Source: CAYSRC01 sp964446385
GTDB lineage: Bacteria; Bacillota; Clostridia; Oscillospirales; Ruminococcaceae
DNA length: 64,000 nt
Assembly (NCBI GenBank): GCA_964446385.1
Contig: CAYUOH010000006.1
Coordinates: 1-64,000 of the forward strand
Direction: 5' to 3'
Shown: positions 46,104 to 55,395 of the stretch, piece after piece
How the letters are laid out: each line of letters begins with the position of its first letter
Position numbering within the stretch: position 1 is the first letter of the stretch
Program-made: the position numbers and the translations under genes
The notes under the pieces: generated by a model
What the model was told of the DNA's origin: nothing
Databases searched by the model: none
Seen by the model: only the letters and a program-made list of their open reading frames with translations

Positions 46104-47264
46104 ATGGCTAACTTTAAAGACAACGGAAAGCTGCGCCTGCTGATTATCGTGGGCACCCGCCCCGAAATAATTCGCCTTTCGGCCGTAATAAAAAAATGCC
46201 GCAGGTATTTCGACACGATTCTGGCACATACCGGTCAGAATTATGACTACAACCTCAACGGTATATTTTTCCGTGATTTGGGCCTCGACGACGCCGAGAT
46301 ATATATGGACGCTGTGGGAGAAAACCTCGGCCAAACCATGGGCAACATCATACGCAAGTCCTACGAGCTTATGGTCGAGCTTGAGCCCGAAGCCGTTCTG
46401 GTCCTTGGCGACACCAACAGCTGTCTAAGCGTTATAGGCGCCAAAAGGCTTCATATTCCCATATTCCACATGGAAGCCGGCAATCGTTGCAAGGACGAGT
46501 GTCTTCCCGAGGAGACAAACCGCCGCATAGTAGATATCATAAGCGACGTCAACATGGCATATTCCGAGCACGCCCGCCGTTATCTTGCTGAATGCGGCGT
46601 ACCACGTGAGCGCACATTCGTTACCGGAAGCCCCATGGCGGAGGTTCTTTCCGCTAATTTAAAGGCGATTGAAACTTCTAAAATCCTTTCAAAGCTGGGC
46701 CTTGAAAAGGGCAGTTACATCCTTCTTTCGGCCCACCGCGAGGAGAACATCGACACTGAGGAGAATTTCACGTCCCTCTTCAGTGCGATCAATAAACTCG
46801 CGGAGCTTTACGATATGCCTGTGCTTTACAGCTGCCATCCGCGCAGCAGGAAGCGCCTTGAGCAGACCGGATTTGTCCTAGACAGCCGGGTAATACAGAA
46901 TGAACCTCTGGGCTTCCACGACTACAACTGTCTTCAGATGAACGCCTTCTGTGTCGTATCCGACAGCGGCACTCTGCCCGAGGAATCAAGCTTTTTCACC
47001 TCGGTCGGCAAACCCTTCCCGGCGGTATGCATACGCACCAGCACCGAGCGCCCCGAGGCACTTGACAAGGGCGACTTTATCCTGGCAGGCATCGATGAAA
47101 AGGGCCTTCTGCAGGCCGTCGACACCGCCGTGACCATGAATAGCAACGGGGATATCGGCATCCCCGTACCGGATTACACCGACCTCAACGTTTCCGACAA
47201 GGTCGTCAAAATCATTCAGAGCTACACCGGGGTAGTTAACAAGATGGTATGGAGAAAAAAATGA
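46104..47264 (+). CDS. capG: UDP-GlcNAc 2-epimerase family enzyme (CapG/WbjD)
   Basis: A 386-residue protein of the non-hydrolysing epimerase family. IIVGTRPEIIRLSAVIKKC, HTGQNYDYNLNGIFF, FHMEAGNRCKDECLPEETNRR and LSAHREENID are its signatures. After capE and capF it would complete UDP-L-FucNAc synthesis. GGAG precedes the start. Confidence 0.93.
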   Translation: MANFKDNGKLRLLIIVGTRPEIIRLSAVIKKCRRYFDTILAHTGQNYDYNLNGIFFRDLGLDDAEIYMDAVGENLGQTMGNIIRKSYELMVELEPEAVLVLGDTNSCLSVIGAKRLHIPIFHMEAGNRCKDECLPEETNRRIVDIISDVNMAYSEHARRYLAECGVPRERTFVTGSPMAEVLSANLKAIETSKILSKLGLEKGSYILLSAHREENIDTEENFTSLFSAINKLAELYDMPVLYSCHPRSRKRLEQTGFVLDSRVIQNEPLGFHDYNCLQMNAFCVVSDSGTLPEESSFFTSVGKPFPAVCIRTSTERPEALDKGDFILAGIDEKGLLQAVDTAVTMNSNGDIGIPVPDYTDLNVSDKVVKIIQSYTGVVNKMVWRKK

Positions 47265-48493
47265 AACTTCTGGTGGTTTCACAGTATTTCAGACCCGAAA
47301 CCTTCAGAATAAACGATATATGCGACGGCCTGCGCAAGCGCGGCTGGGACATTGACGTGCTTACGTCTCTGCCCAATGTACCGCAAGGCCGTTTTTACAA
47401 AGGCTACAGCTGGTTCAGAAGAGGAAGCCGTACTGACAACGGAATGAATATCACCCGCGTGGGTGTGGTACGAAGAGGTACAGGTAGCCCCGTTTTATGG
47501 GTTCTGAACTGTGCATCCTTTGCGTTGAACGCGTTGTTTCATCTTCCTGCCTTCCGGCGCAACAAATACGACGCAGTTTTCGTTTTCAACAACTCTCCCG
47601 TTACGTCGATATATCCGGCCGCGAAGTTCGCAAAAAAGGCGAAAATCCCCGAGATAATCTATATCCTTGACATCTGGCCTGACAGCATGTTCTTTTTACT
47701 TGGAAAGCCGGAGCAGAGGGACGATTTTATACACCGTTTTATGAACAGGGTCTGTCGCAGGCTGTATAACACCGGCGATCTGATACTTGAATCCAGTGAA
47801 GGGTTCGAGCCCCGTCTCAGAAGGCTGGGCGTGGAATCCCCCGTTAAATATTTCCCCAATTACGCCGAGCCACCTGCGGAAGGAGCGCCGGCGCGAACCA
47901 GAGAAGAGTTTGGGATTCCCGGTGATGCCCGCGTTGTCGGTTTTGCCGGAAATATCGGTCCGGCCCAGGGCCTCGACATGCTTGCAAAGGCGGCGAAGGA
48001 CGCGGACAGGTCCCTTTATTATCTCATAATAGGGGACGGTCCCTCGCGAGAGGAACTTGTAAAACTTGTAAGTGAATACAGTCTTGAGGACCGTTTTGTA
48101 TTCACAGGATGGGTGAACGGAGCCGAAGTGCCCGGTTATCTTGCAGTGTGCGACGCCCTTCTGGTATCTCTGAAGGACAGCGGAGTACTGAATCTAACGG
48201 TGCCCGCCAAGCTTCAGACGTACATGCTGTCCGGGAAACCGATTATTGCTTTTATGAACGGAGCAGGCGTCGAAACGGTTTCGGCGGCGGGGTGCGGTTA
48301 CACTGCAGACGCGGACAACGCGAACGCGCTTCGCAGAATATTGGATACCATCGCAGCCGAGGATGGCGAGGTTCTCCGTGAAAAGGGTGAGCGCGGCCGC
48401 GAGTACTGCGCCGCAAACTTTGACCGGGAGCTTTTGCTTGACCGGCTTCAGGATTACATCATCCAGTCAATAGAGGATTATAAAAACGAATGA
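47261..48493 (+). CDS. Glycosyltransferase family 4 (WbuB-like)
   Basis: A 410-residue GT-B glycosyltransferase. LLVVSQYFRPETFRINDIC is the WbuB-type start. FAGNIGPAQGLDMLAKAA and VPAKLQTYMLSGKPIIAF form the nucleotide-sugar side. WbuB-like enzymes commonly sit beside FucNAc genes and transfer L-FucNAc; that role is inferred here. The start at 47261 is preferred over ATG 47249 because GGAG lies 6 bases before it and it overlaps the capG stop as ATGA. Confidence 0.9.
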   Translation: MKLLVVSQYFRPETFRINDICDGLRKRGWDIDVLTSLPNVPQGRFYKGYSWFRRGSRTDNGMNITRVGVVRRGTGSPVLWVLNCASFALNALFHLPAFRRNKYDAVFVFNNSPVTSIYPAAKFAKKAKIPEIIYILDIWPDSMFFLLGKPEQRDDFIHRFMNRVCRRLYNTGDLILESSEGFEPRLRRLGVESPVKYFPNYAEPPAEGAPARTREEFGIPGDARVVGFAGNIGPAQGLDMLAKAAKDADRSLYYLIIGDGPSREELVKLVSEYSLEDRFVFTGWVNGAEVPGYLAVCDALLVSLKDSGVLNLTVPAKLQTYMLSGKPIIAFMNGAGVETVSAAGCGYTADADNANALRRILDTIAAEDGEVLREKGERGREYCAANFDRELLLDRLQDYIIQSIEDYKNE

Positions 48494-49200
48494 AGGTTCT
48501 TGTTATTATTCCCGCCTACAATGAGCAGGAAAACATACAATCCGTCGTATCGGAGCTGAAATCTCTTCACCCCGACTACGACTATATTGTGGTAAATGAC
48601 TGCTCCACCGACGATACCGAAAAGATACTGTGCAGGAAAGGCCTTAACCATATAAGCCTGCCGCTCAATCTGGGCATCGGTGGAGGCGTCCAGTTGGGCT
48701 ACCTCTACGCCGTGCAGGAAGGCTATGATATAGCCGTTCAGATGGACGGCGACGGCCAGCACGACCCTGCCTATCTTAACGAGGTGATTGGTCCCGTGGC
48801 GCGGGGCGAATGCGATATGTGCGTGGGAAGCCGCTTTATCACGCGCGACGGATTCCAGAGCTCGGCCTTGCGACGGTTCGGGATAAAGTTACTAAGCGGC
48901 CTAATAAAGCTTAACTGCGGCGTGAAAATCTACGACGTAACAAGCGGATACCGAGCCACAAACGCGGCTCTGAATGAATACTACGCTGACGACTACGCCC
49001 AGGATTACCCCGAGCCCGAGGCCATTGTTTCGGCCGTCGTAGCGGGATATTCGGTAAAGGAGGCCCCGGTCGTCATGCGTGAGCGCACCGGCGGCGTGTC
49101 CTCCATCCGCGCCTTCAAATCGGTATACTATATGATCAAAGTTTCACTTGCCATCATTCTTTGCAGGGTTATCCACGGGAGGAAAAAAAATGACGTTTGA
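48490..49200 (+). CDS. Glycosyltransferase family 2
   Basis: A 236-residue GT-A enzyme. VLVIIPAYNEQENI opens it, VVNDCSTDDT and the DxD-type QMDGDGQHDP follow. A hydrophobic C-terminal segment may hold it at the membrane. The donor could be polyprenyl-linked or nucleotide sugar. It overlaps the previous stop by 4 bases and the next start by 11. Confidence 0.92.
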   Translation: MKVLVIIPAYNEQENIQSVVSELKSLHPDYDYIVVNDCSTDDTEKILCRKGLNHISLPLNLGIGGGVQLGYLYAVQEGYDIAVQMDGDGQHDPAYLNEVIGPVARGECDMCVGSRFITRDGFQSSALRRFGIKLLSGLIKLNCGVKIYDVTSGYRATNAALNEYYADDYAQDYPEPEAIVSAVVAGYSVKEAPVVMRERTGGVSSIRAFKSVYYMIKVSLAIILCRVIHGRKKNDV

Positions 49201-49579
49201 TATGAATCCCCGACTGATACTTGTTCTGGGCGTCGGTCTGGTCCTTTTTTATTTCCTGCTGGTCAAAATGCTTTCCGGGCATGCCCTGATCCTTAAGTAC
49301 ACCATCCTGTGGATGGTCTGCGCTCTAATTCTGGTGTTGTTCCTTATTTTTCCGGGAATCGTCGTGTGGATCAGCAATACCCTTGGCATCAGCAACCCGG
49401 TCAACGCAGTATTCCTGATGTTCGCAGGCGTGGCTCTCGTGATACTTCTTTCGCTTACATCAATCGTAAGCCAATTGAGCAGCCGCGAGCGCCGGCTGAC
49501 CCAGTCGGTCGCCCTGCTTGAGGAGCGCATCCGTAGGTTTGAGAACGGTGAAAAAACTGATGAGGACGGGAAAGAATAA
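49190..49579 (+). CDS. DUF2304 membrane protein
   Basis: A 129-residue protein with three hydrophobic segments (about 8-28, 36-58 and 70-90) and a charged coiled tail. DUF2304 proteins regularly follow GT2 glycosyltransferases in polysaccharide operons; their role is unknown. ATG 49190 follows GGAGG and overlaps the GT2 gene by 11 bases. Confidence 0.88.
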   Translation: MTFDMNPRLILVLGVGLVLFYFLLVKMLSGHALILKYTILWMVCALILVLFLIFPGIVVWISNTLGISNPVNAVFLMFAGVALVILLSLTSIVSQLSSRERRLTQSVALLEERIRRFENGEKTDEDGKE

Positions 49580-50011
49580 ATGAAAATAATGGCAGTAGAT
49601 TACGGTGATACCCGTACGGGCCTCGCCACCTGCGACAGAGGAGAGCTACTTGCGTCTCCCGCGGGTACCATCACACAGAAGAGCCTTCCCAAAACGGTCG
49701 ATAGAATAATTGAGCAGTTCAAAGCGAGCGGCTCCGAGATGATAGTAGTAGGTCTTCCGCTCAATATGAACGGAAGCGAAGGCGAGCGGGCACAGATCTG
49801 CAGATACGTTGCCGAATTATTGGAGGAACAGCTTCCCGGAGTTCCGATACGCATGTGGGACGAGCGCGGCACCACCAAGACCGCTATAATGTATATGAAC
49901 GAGACCGACGTGCGCGGTAAACGTCGCAAAGCTCTTCTCGACGGAGAGTCCGCCGCGGTAATTTTGGACAGCTACCTTTCTTACAGAAAAAATCATCCCG
50001 ATGAGATATAA
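49580..50011 (+). CDS. ruvX: RuvX/YqgF Holliday-junction resolvase-like protein
   Basis: A 143-residue RNase H-fold protein. AVDYGDTRTGLATCD, VVGLPLNMNGSEGERA and WDERGTTKTA carry the acidic residues of the family. The protein acts on branched DNA or in rRNA maturation. It has no link to polysaccharide synthesis but starts directly after the DUF2304 stop, so it is the last gene of that transcript. Confidence 0.94.
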   Translation: MKIMAVDYGDTRTGLATCDRGELLASPAGTITQKSLPKTVDRIIEQFKASGSEMIVVGLPLNMNGSEGERAQICRYVAELLEEQLPGVPIRMWDERGTTKTAIMYMNETDVRGKRRKALLDGESAAVILDSYLSYRKNHPDEI

Positions 50012-50097
50012 TAAAAGCCTGCCAAAAGGGAGTACCGCATAGGGATTATCCAGAACAGGAGAAATTTTACCGGCAATCTTTAACGGGGCTACAAAAA

Positions 50098-50142
50098 TAA
50101 AGACCACACCAAAGGAATTAACCTTTAGTGTGGTCTGTTATT
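50098..50142. terminator. Bidirectional terminator between ruvX and the CofE-like gene
   Basis: gaccacaccaaagg pairs with cctttagtgtggtc around aattaa. The tail is only moderately T-rich, but the stem is long and lies between convergent genes. Confidence 0.7.
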
Positions 50143-50171
50143 ATAAATGGAGTATTCGCGCGTGAATATAA

Positions 50172-51353
50172 TCAGTCGCTGTAATTGCTGAAATAATTCT
50201 GTACGACGATGATGGGAGTGCCTCTGTCGCCGCTTCCGGAAGTAAGGTCGCAGAGCGATCCAAGAAGATCGGTAAGACGGCGGGGGGTTGTGCCCTCGCT
50301 TGCCATGTTGCCTTTTAGGTCCTTGTCTTTTTTCGCGATGGAGTCCTTTATGGCATTTGCAAGTTCGTCGCCGCTCAGATTGGCGAAGTCATTGTCGGCA
50401 AGATATTTAAGCTTCAGTTCGTTTGGAACACCGTTTAATCCGGCGGTGAAGCCGGGAGATACCACAGGATCTGCAAGTTCCCAAATCTTTCCGACGGGAT
50501 CCTTGAAGGCGCCGTCGCCGTAGACCATAGCTTCGACCTTTTTACCGGTTGCCTCATACATAACAGCAGCGATATCCTCGGCAACTTCCTGGGCGTTGTT
50601 CGGGAAAAGTTTTACAGTGGTCTCGGTGGCCTTGTTGGTGCCGAGCAGGCCGTACATGGTGTTGAATCCGCTTCCGTTTACGGGGGCGTTGAGAATGTCG
50701 CAGAGCGTCATGACATTTTTACCGCCAGCCTTTACAATTCGGGATTTGCTATGCTCGCGCGTATGCGTGTCGCAGCAGATTATGTTGTCGGTGTAGTCGA
50801 GAATAGCCTCGGGTCGGTTGGCCAGAATAATCTGTACTTCAGTGCCTTCCGCTTTGACAAGATCCTCATAAAATCCGATGTAGTCGACGCCGGTGAATGG
50901 GTGCTTTACAACACCGAATAGGCGACGGAAATCATCGGCAGTTAGTACGTCGCGATAGGGATCGATGCCGGCGTCTTCGAGTACGTCCTCATCGATAAGA
51001 TGGTTGCCCACCTCGTCAGAGGGATAGGACATCTGGATAACGACTTTTTTTGCGCCGCGGGCGATACCCTTAAGGCAGACGGAGAAACGGTTGCGGGAGA
51101 AGATGGGAAACACAAGACCGATGGTCTCACCGCCTAGCTTTGTGAGAACATCAGCTGCTATTTCATCGATGGATGCATAGTTTCCGGCGGCACGAGCCAC
51201 AACAGCCTCGGTAACGGCGACAACGTCGTGGTCCTGCAGAGAAAAACCTTCGTCTTTGCTGGCCTTCAGCACACTCTCTTTTACGATTTTAATAATGTCG
51301 TCACCCTCACGGATGATGGGAGCTCGAACGCCTCGGGATATTACGCCTGGCAT
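50172..51353 (-). CDS. CofE-like (coenzyme F420-0 gamma-glutamyl ligase family) protein
   Basis: A 393-residue protein. The N-terminal VISRGVRAPIIREGDDIIKIV and DVVAVTEAVVARA match the CofE family, whose members add glutamate by gamma linkage to F420-0. No other F420 gene is visible, and most Clostridia lack F420, so the substrate may be different. The start at ATG 51353 follows AAAGGA. The next minus-strand gene upstream is a RibU-like flavin transporter, so a flavin-like substrate is conceivable. Confidence 0.78.
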   Translation of the reverse strand: MPGVISRGVRAPIIREGDDIIKIVKESVLKASKDEGFSLQDHDVVAVTEAVVARAAGNYASIDEIAADVLTKLGGETIGLVFPIFSRNRFSVCLKGIARGAKKVVIQMSYPSDEVGNHLIDEDVLEDAGIDPYRDVLTADDFRRLFGVVKHPFTGVDYIGFYEDLVKAEGTEVQIILANRPEAILDYTDNIICCDTHTREHSKSRIVKAGGKNVMTLCDILNAPVNGSGFNTMYGLLGTNKATETTVKLFPNNAQEVAEDIAAVMYEATGKKVEAMVYGDGAFKDPVGKIWELADPVVSPGFTAGLNGVPNELKLKYLADNDFANLSGDELANAIKDSIAKKDKDLKGNMASEGTTPRRLTDLLGSLCDLTSGSGDRGTPIIVVQNYFSNYSD

Positions 51354-51450
51354 ACTTATTAATCCTTTCGAAAGCAGTATAATTTTGACCCAATTGATTA
51401 TATCATCAGGTAACAAGTATGTAACTATTTAGTATATAAATATCTTACAG

Positions 51451-52002
51451 TTAATTTTTATATTGTTTGAACAATTTGCTTATAGGCTTGTATATAACAA
51501 AGGTTATCAAAGAGTTGATGCCGGATTTCAAAAAGTTAAAGGGAATGATTACTGGAATAAGCATTTTTGCCACGACCGAGAGACTCTGTCCCATGAACAG
51601 CGGTGTGAACAGTAGATTGCATCCTGCCATAACGGTGGCCATCGCAAAGCAGCCGACGACTAGACCGATTATCGCGCCCTTTATAGAGTGAATTTTCCTA
51701 TAGATAAGTGCGGACACAACAACGAACGCGCCTGTGGCGAGGAAGTGCATAACTATGCCTATCCACCCGCTTGTGGCGCTTACGGTGACGCCCTGGATGA
51801 TGCTTACGACGGCGGCAGCAAGAAGACCCCACCACGGACCGTATAAAAATCCGGCGATAAGAACTGGTATGTCCGCCGGATCGTATTCCAGGAACGGAGC
51901 GGAGGGGAACAGAGGAAAGTGTATAATCAGAACCAGTACAACAGACAGCGCGCACAGCACGGCAAGACGGGTAAGACGTTTGATAATATCACTTCGTGTC
52001 AT
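51451..52002 (-). CDS. ECF transporter S component, RibU-like
   Basis: A 183-residue protein with five or six hydrophobic segments. FLEYDPADIPVLIAGFLYGPWWGLLAA is the characteristic start of the RibU-type S component that binds riboflavin; the family fit is good but specificity is inferred. It would work with an ECF energising module encoded elsewhere. No FMN riboswitch is seen upstream. GGAGA precedes the ATG by 9 bases. Confidence 0.8.
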   Translation of the reverse strand: MTRSDIIKRLTRLAVLCALSVVLVLIIHFPLFPSAPFLEYDPADIPVLIAGFLYGPWWGLLAAAVVSIIQGVTVSATSGWIGIVMHFLATGAFVVVSALIYRKIHSIKGAIIGLVVGCFAMATVMAGCNLLFTPLFMGQSLSVVAKMLIPVIIPFNFLKSGINSLITFVIYKPISKLFKQYKN

Positions 52003-52023
52003 AGTTTAGATTCTCCAGATAGT

Positions 52024-52051
52024 ATAATACGAATTGTTGAAAACTTGTCAA
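52024..52051 (-). promoter_or_regulatory. Promoter of the RibU-like gene
   Basis: On the minus strand TTGACA (52051-52046), 16 bases, TATTAT (52029-52024), about 22 bases before the start codon. Confidence 0.65.
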
Positions 52052-52357
52052 AATAGTCGAAAAGTTGTATTAGCTTTACTTTTCGCCCGATTTCGACAAA
52101 CAAAAATAATACAATACATTATAATATTAGGATTCCGAAAAATCAAAAAATATCTTTAAATAACATTCTGTATTATACTAGATCAATATTTGGCGGAATT
52201 TGGTGGAAATATCGCCGTATAAGACGCTTATATATAAAATTTGACAACCAAAAAGTAAAAGAAAAGCGCGAATGAATACTTCAATACCGAGCATGCCTAC
52301 ACTTTTGCCGATTATTTCGAGCGACTGACGCTGTAGAATTTGATTTAGACAAATACT
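52052..52357. other. AT-rich intergenic region with no gene seen
   Basis: About 300 AT-rich bases between the ribU-like promoter and the rarA terminator. No ORF with a credible start, no tRNA and no known riboswitch consensus was found on either strand. Confidence 0.5.
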
Positions 52358-52386
52358 TAAAACCCTGCCGCAAGGCAGAGTTTTTA
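52358..52386 (-). terminator. Terminator of rarA
   Basis: On the minus strand ctctgcc-ttgc-ggcaggg followed by TTTT; the hairpin begins right after the rarA stop codon. Confidence 0.8.
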
Positions 52387-53709
52387 TTCTTTATGGTGTT
52401 CTTCCTTCCAATTAAGGACAGCATCAAGCCGCTGCTTCGCACGGGCCTCGTTGCCTTCCTCCGTCGGGATGTAGTACCGGCGGTCCTTGAGGTTGTCGGG
52501 CAGACACTGCATATCGGCTATGCGGTCGGGCATAACGTGCGCGTACTGGTAGCCCTTGCCGTAGTCAAGCTCCTTCATAAGTTTTGTGGGCGCATTGCGT
52601 ATAGCTAGCGGAACAGGTTCGTCAAGCATGGTCACAGCGTCCTCGCGGGCGTGTATGTAAGCCTCGTCCACGGCGTTGCTACGCGGTGAAAGCGAAAGAT
52701 AAATTACGGCCTCCGCCAGGGCGTCGCTGCATTCCGGCATACCGATATAATGGCAGGCGTTGTAGACGTCCACGCAAAGCGTAAGTGCACGTGTGTCGGC
52801 TATGCCGATATCCTCGCTCGCAAAACGGATAAGGCGGCGGGCTATGTAAAGCGGGTCCTCACCGGCTTCCAGCATACGGGCAAGCCAGTACACGGCGGCG
52901 TCAGGATCGCTATTGCGCATGGATTTATGAAGGGCGGAGATAAGGTTGTAGTGCTCCTCACCGTTCTTGTCGTACAGAAGGGATTTTTTTGACGTGACCT
53001 GTTCCAGAAGGCTGCGCTCCACCCTAATGCGGTCCTCCTCGCGGGTTCCGTTAAGGATGCACATCTCAAGGGTGTTAAGCGCGGTGCGGGCGTCGCCGTT
53101 GGCAAAGCCGGCGATGATCTGAAGCATATCGTCCTCTATTTCGATTATCGTACTTCCGAAGCCGCGCGGATCCTCGAGGGCCTTTTTAAGAAGATTGAAA
53201 AGTTCGTCCTGTGTTAATGCGTTGAGCACGAAAACTTTGCAGCGGGAGAGAAGAGCGCTGATGATTTCGAACGAAGGGTTCTCGGTGGTGGCACCGATAA
53301 GCGTGATGCTTCCCTTCTCCACATAGGGCAGAAAAGCGTCCTGCTGTGCTTTGTTGAAGCGGTGTATTTCATCTACGAACAGTATGGTTTTTGTGCCGAA
53401 AAGGGATGAATTTTCAGCCTGCTTCATCACTTCCTTGATTTCCTTAATACCGCTTGTGACGGCACTGAAATCAATAAATTCGGACTTAGTGGCGTTGGCG
53501 ATGATACGCGCCAGGGTGGTTTTTCCGACGCCTGGAGGCCCCCAGAAAATCATGGAGGTTACCATATCGTTGTCAATCATCCCGCGCAGAACTTTGCCGG
53601 GGCCGACAAGCTGCTGCTGGCCGCAGAATTCGTCAAGACTGCGAGGCCGCATACGGTTGGCCAGGGGCTGTGACATAACGGGCGAACTGTAGAAATACTC
53701 CTCTTGCAT
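52384..53709 (-). CDS. rarA: Replication-associated recombination protein A (MgsA/RarA)
   Basis: A 441-residue AAA+ ATPase. NRMRPRSLDEFCGQQQL is the family start, GPPGVGKTTLARI is Walker A, LFVDEIHRFNKAQQDAFLP is Walker B, and TENPSFEIISALLSRC is sensor 1 with the arginine finger. SEDIGIADTRALTL and PTKLMKELDYGKGYQYAH are in the C-terminal tetramerisation part. It acts at stalled replication forks. AAGGAGG precedes the ATG. Confidence 0.96.
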   Translation of the reverse strand: MQEEYFYSSPVMSQPLANRMRPRSLDEFCGQQQLVGPGKVLRGMIDNDMVTSMIFWGPPGVGKTTLARIIANATKSEFIDFSAVTSGIKEIKEVMKQAENSSLFGTKTILFVDEIHRFNKAQQDAFLPYVEKGSITLIGATTENPSFEIISALLSRCKVFVLNALTQDELFNLLKKALEDPRGFGSTIIEIEDDMLQIIAGFANGDARTALNTLEMCILNGTREEDRIRVERSLLEQVTSKKSLLYDKNGEEHYNLISALHKSMRNSDPDAAVYWLARMLEAGEDPLYIARRLIRFASEDIGIADTRALTLCVDVYNACHYIGMPECSDALAEAVIYLSLSPRSNAVDEAYIHAREDAVTMLDEPVPLAIRNAPTKLMKELDYGKGYQYAHVMPDRIADMQCLPDNLKDRRYYIPTEEGNEARAKQRLDAVLNWKEEHHKE

Positions 53710-53872
53710 GGCTTTCCTCCTTAGTTAGTTACAGATAAACATTATCATATTATATTTATATTGTAAAATAGTAAACACAAGGTGGAAATTGCCTGCGGTG
53801 CCTTGCGAAGAGCAGTGCCGTATGATAGACTCAAATCGGATATGTGCGAAAAAATATAAAGGAGAAGATGTC

Positions 53873-55351
53873 ATGAAAGCAGAGATTTTAGTTAATAGAA
53901 ATTTTCCTGTGGCAGAGATTGACCCGAATCTGTACGGTTCGTTTGTGGAGCACCTCGGGCGGGCTGTTTACGGCGGCGTGTACCAGCCCGACCATCCCAC
54001 GGCCGATGAAATGGGTTTCCGCAAAGACGTTCTTGAAATGGTAAAACAGGTCAACGTTCCCATCATAAGATATCCCGGCGGGAATTTTGTTTCCGGATAC
54101 AAATGGGAGGACGGCATAGGTCCCAGAGACAAGCGCCCGCAGAGAATGGAGCTTGCATGGCAGACAATCGAGACTAACCAGATTGGCGTCGACGAGTTCA
54201 TAGAATGGTGCAAACGTGCCGGCTCCGAGGTTATGATGACCGTCAACCTGGGCACTCGCGGCCCCGAGGAGGCGAAGGATTTCCTTGAATACTGCAACAG
54301 CACTACCGATACATACTATGCCAACCTTCGCCGTGAAAACGGCCATAAGGAGCCATACAACATAAAGAAATGGTGCCTTGGCAACGAGATGGATGGCCCC
54401 TGGCAGATCTGCCACAAGTCCGCCGATGAGTACGGACGCATCGCTGCCGAGACAGCCAAGTTGATGAAGCTTATCGATCCGGATATCAAGATGGTCGTTT
54501 GCGGAAGCAGCAACAGCGAGATGCCCACATTCATAGAGTGGGAGCAGACCGTTCTGCAGCACACATACAATCTTGTTGACTATATATCGTTACACAACTA
54601 CTACGGTAACCCCAACAACAATACTGCCGACTTCCTGAGCCGCAGCATCACGATGGATAGCTTTATCAAGACGGTGGCCGCCATCTGCGACATCGTAAAG
54701 ATGCAGAAACACAGCGACCACGACGTATACCTCAGTTTTGACGAATGGAACGTCTGGTTTCATTCCAACGAAGCTGACTCCGCAATGGAGCACTGGCAGA
54801 TCGCTCCGCCGCAGCTTGAGGATATCTACACATTTGAAGACGCCCTTATGGTCGGCTGTCTGATGACCACTCTGCAGAACAACTGCGACCGTGTAAAAAT
54901 GGCCTGCCTTGCCCAGCTAATCAATGTAATCGCGCCGATCATGACGAACAACAACGGCGGCGCGTGGGCTCAAACAATCTTCTGGCCTTATATGTACGGT
55001 TCCGTTTACGGAAGAGGCACGGCGCTGAAGCCTATCATAAAGTGCGATACATATGACTGTCCCAGCCACGACAACGTTCCCTATGTTGCCACATCCGTTA
55101 TCGACAACCGCAAGAATCGTGAGCTTGTCGTATTTGCAATCAACCGTTCGCTGGACGACAGCGTGGAGCTTACCTTCAACGCCGAAGACTACAGCGAACT
55201 GAAGCTTGTGGAACACAAGGAGCTTTACAGCGACAACCTCAAGGCCGTCAACACCGAGGACAAGGCGACTGTTTCTCCGGCTGACGGCGACTTGAGCGAC
55301 ACCCCTGTTCTCAAAAAGCACAGCTGGAATATGCTAAGATACACTTATTAA
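53873..55351 (+). CDS. GH51 alpha-L-arabinofuranosidase
   Basis: A 492-residue cytoplasmic enzyme. IDPNLYGSFVEHLGRAVYGGVYQP is the GH51 start. The acid/base is Glu172 in LGNEMDGPWQ and the nucleophile is Glu291 in SFDEWNVW. It releases alpha-L-arabinofuranose from imported arabino-oligosaccharides and complements the GH127 enzyme at 6.1 kb. ATG 53873 follows AAAGGAG; the ORF is open further upstream but without a ribosome site. Confidence 0.95.
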   Translation: MKAEILVNRNFPVAEIDPNLYGSFVEHLGRAVYGGVYQPDHPTADEMGFRKDVLEMVKQVNVPIIRYPGGNFVSGYKWEDGIGPRDKRPQRMELAWQTIETNQIGVDEFIEWCKRAGSEVMMTVNLGTRGPEEAKDFLEYCNSTTDTYYANLRRENGHKEPYNIKKWCLGNEMDGPWQICHKSADEYGRIAAETAKLMKLIDPDIKMVVCGSSNSEMPTFIEWEQTVLQHTYNLVDYISLHNYYGNPNNNTADFLSRSITMDSFIKTVAAICDIVKMQKHSDHDVYLSFDEWNVWFHSNEADSAMEHWQIAPPQLEDIYTFEDALMVGCLMTTLQNNCDRVKMACLAQLINVIAPIMTNNNGGAWAQTIFWPYMYGSVYGRGTALKPIIKCDTYDCPSHDNVPYVATSVIDNRKNRELVVFAINRSLDDSVELTFNAEDYSELKLVEHKELYSDNLKAVNTEDKATVSPADGDLSDTPVLKKHSWNMLRYTY

Positions 55352-55359
55352 TTAATTGC

Positions 55360-55395
55360 AAAAGAAAAGGCCCCGTACGGGGCCTTTTCTTTATT
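55360..55395. terminator. Bidirectional terminator between the GH51 and symporter genes
   Basis: agaaaaggcccc-gtac-ggggccttttct, a perfect stem with A and T tracts on the two sides. Confidence 0.93.

Noticed and set aside
52052..52357. Possible FMN riboswitch upstream of the RibU-like gene
   Set aside because: None of the conserved RFN-element blocks could be found on the minus strand.
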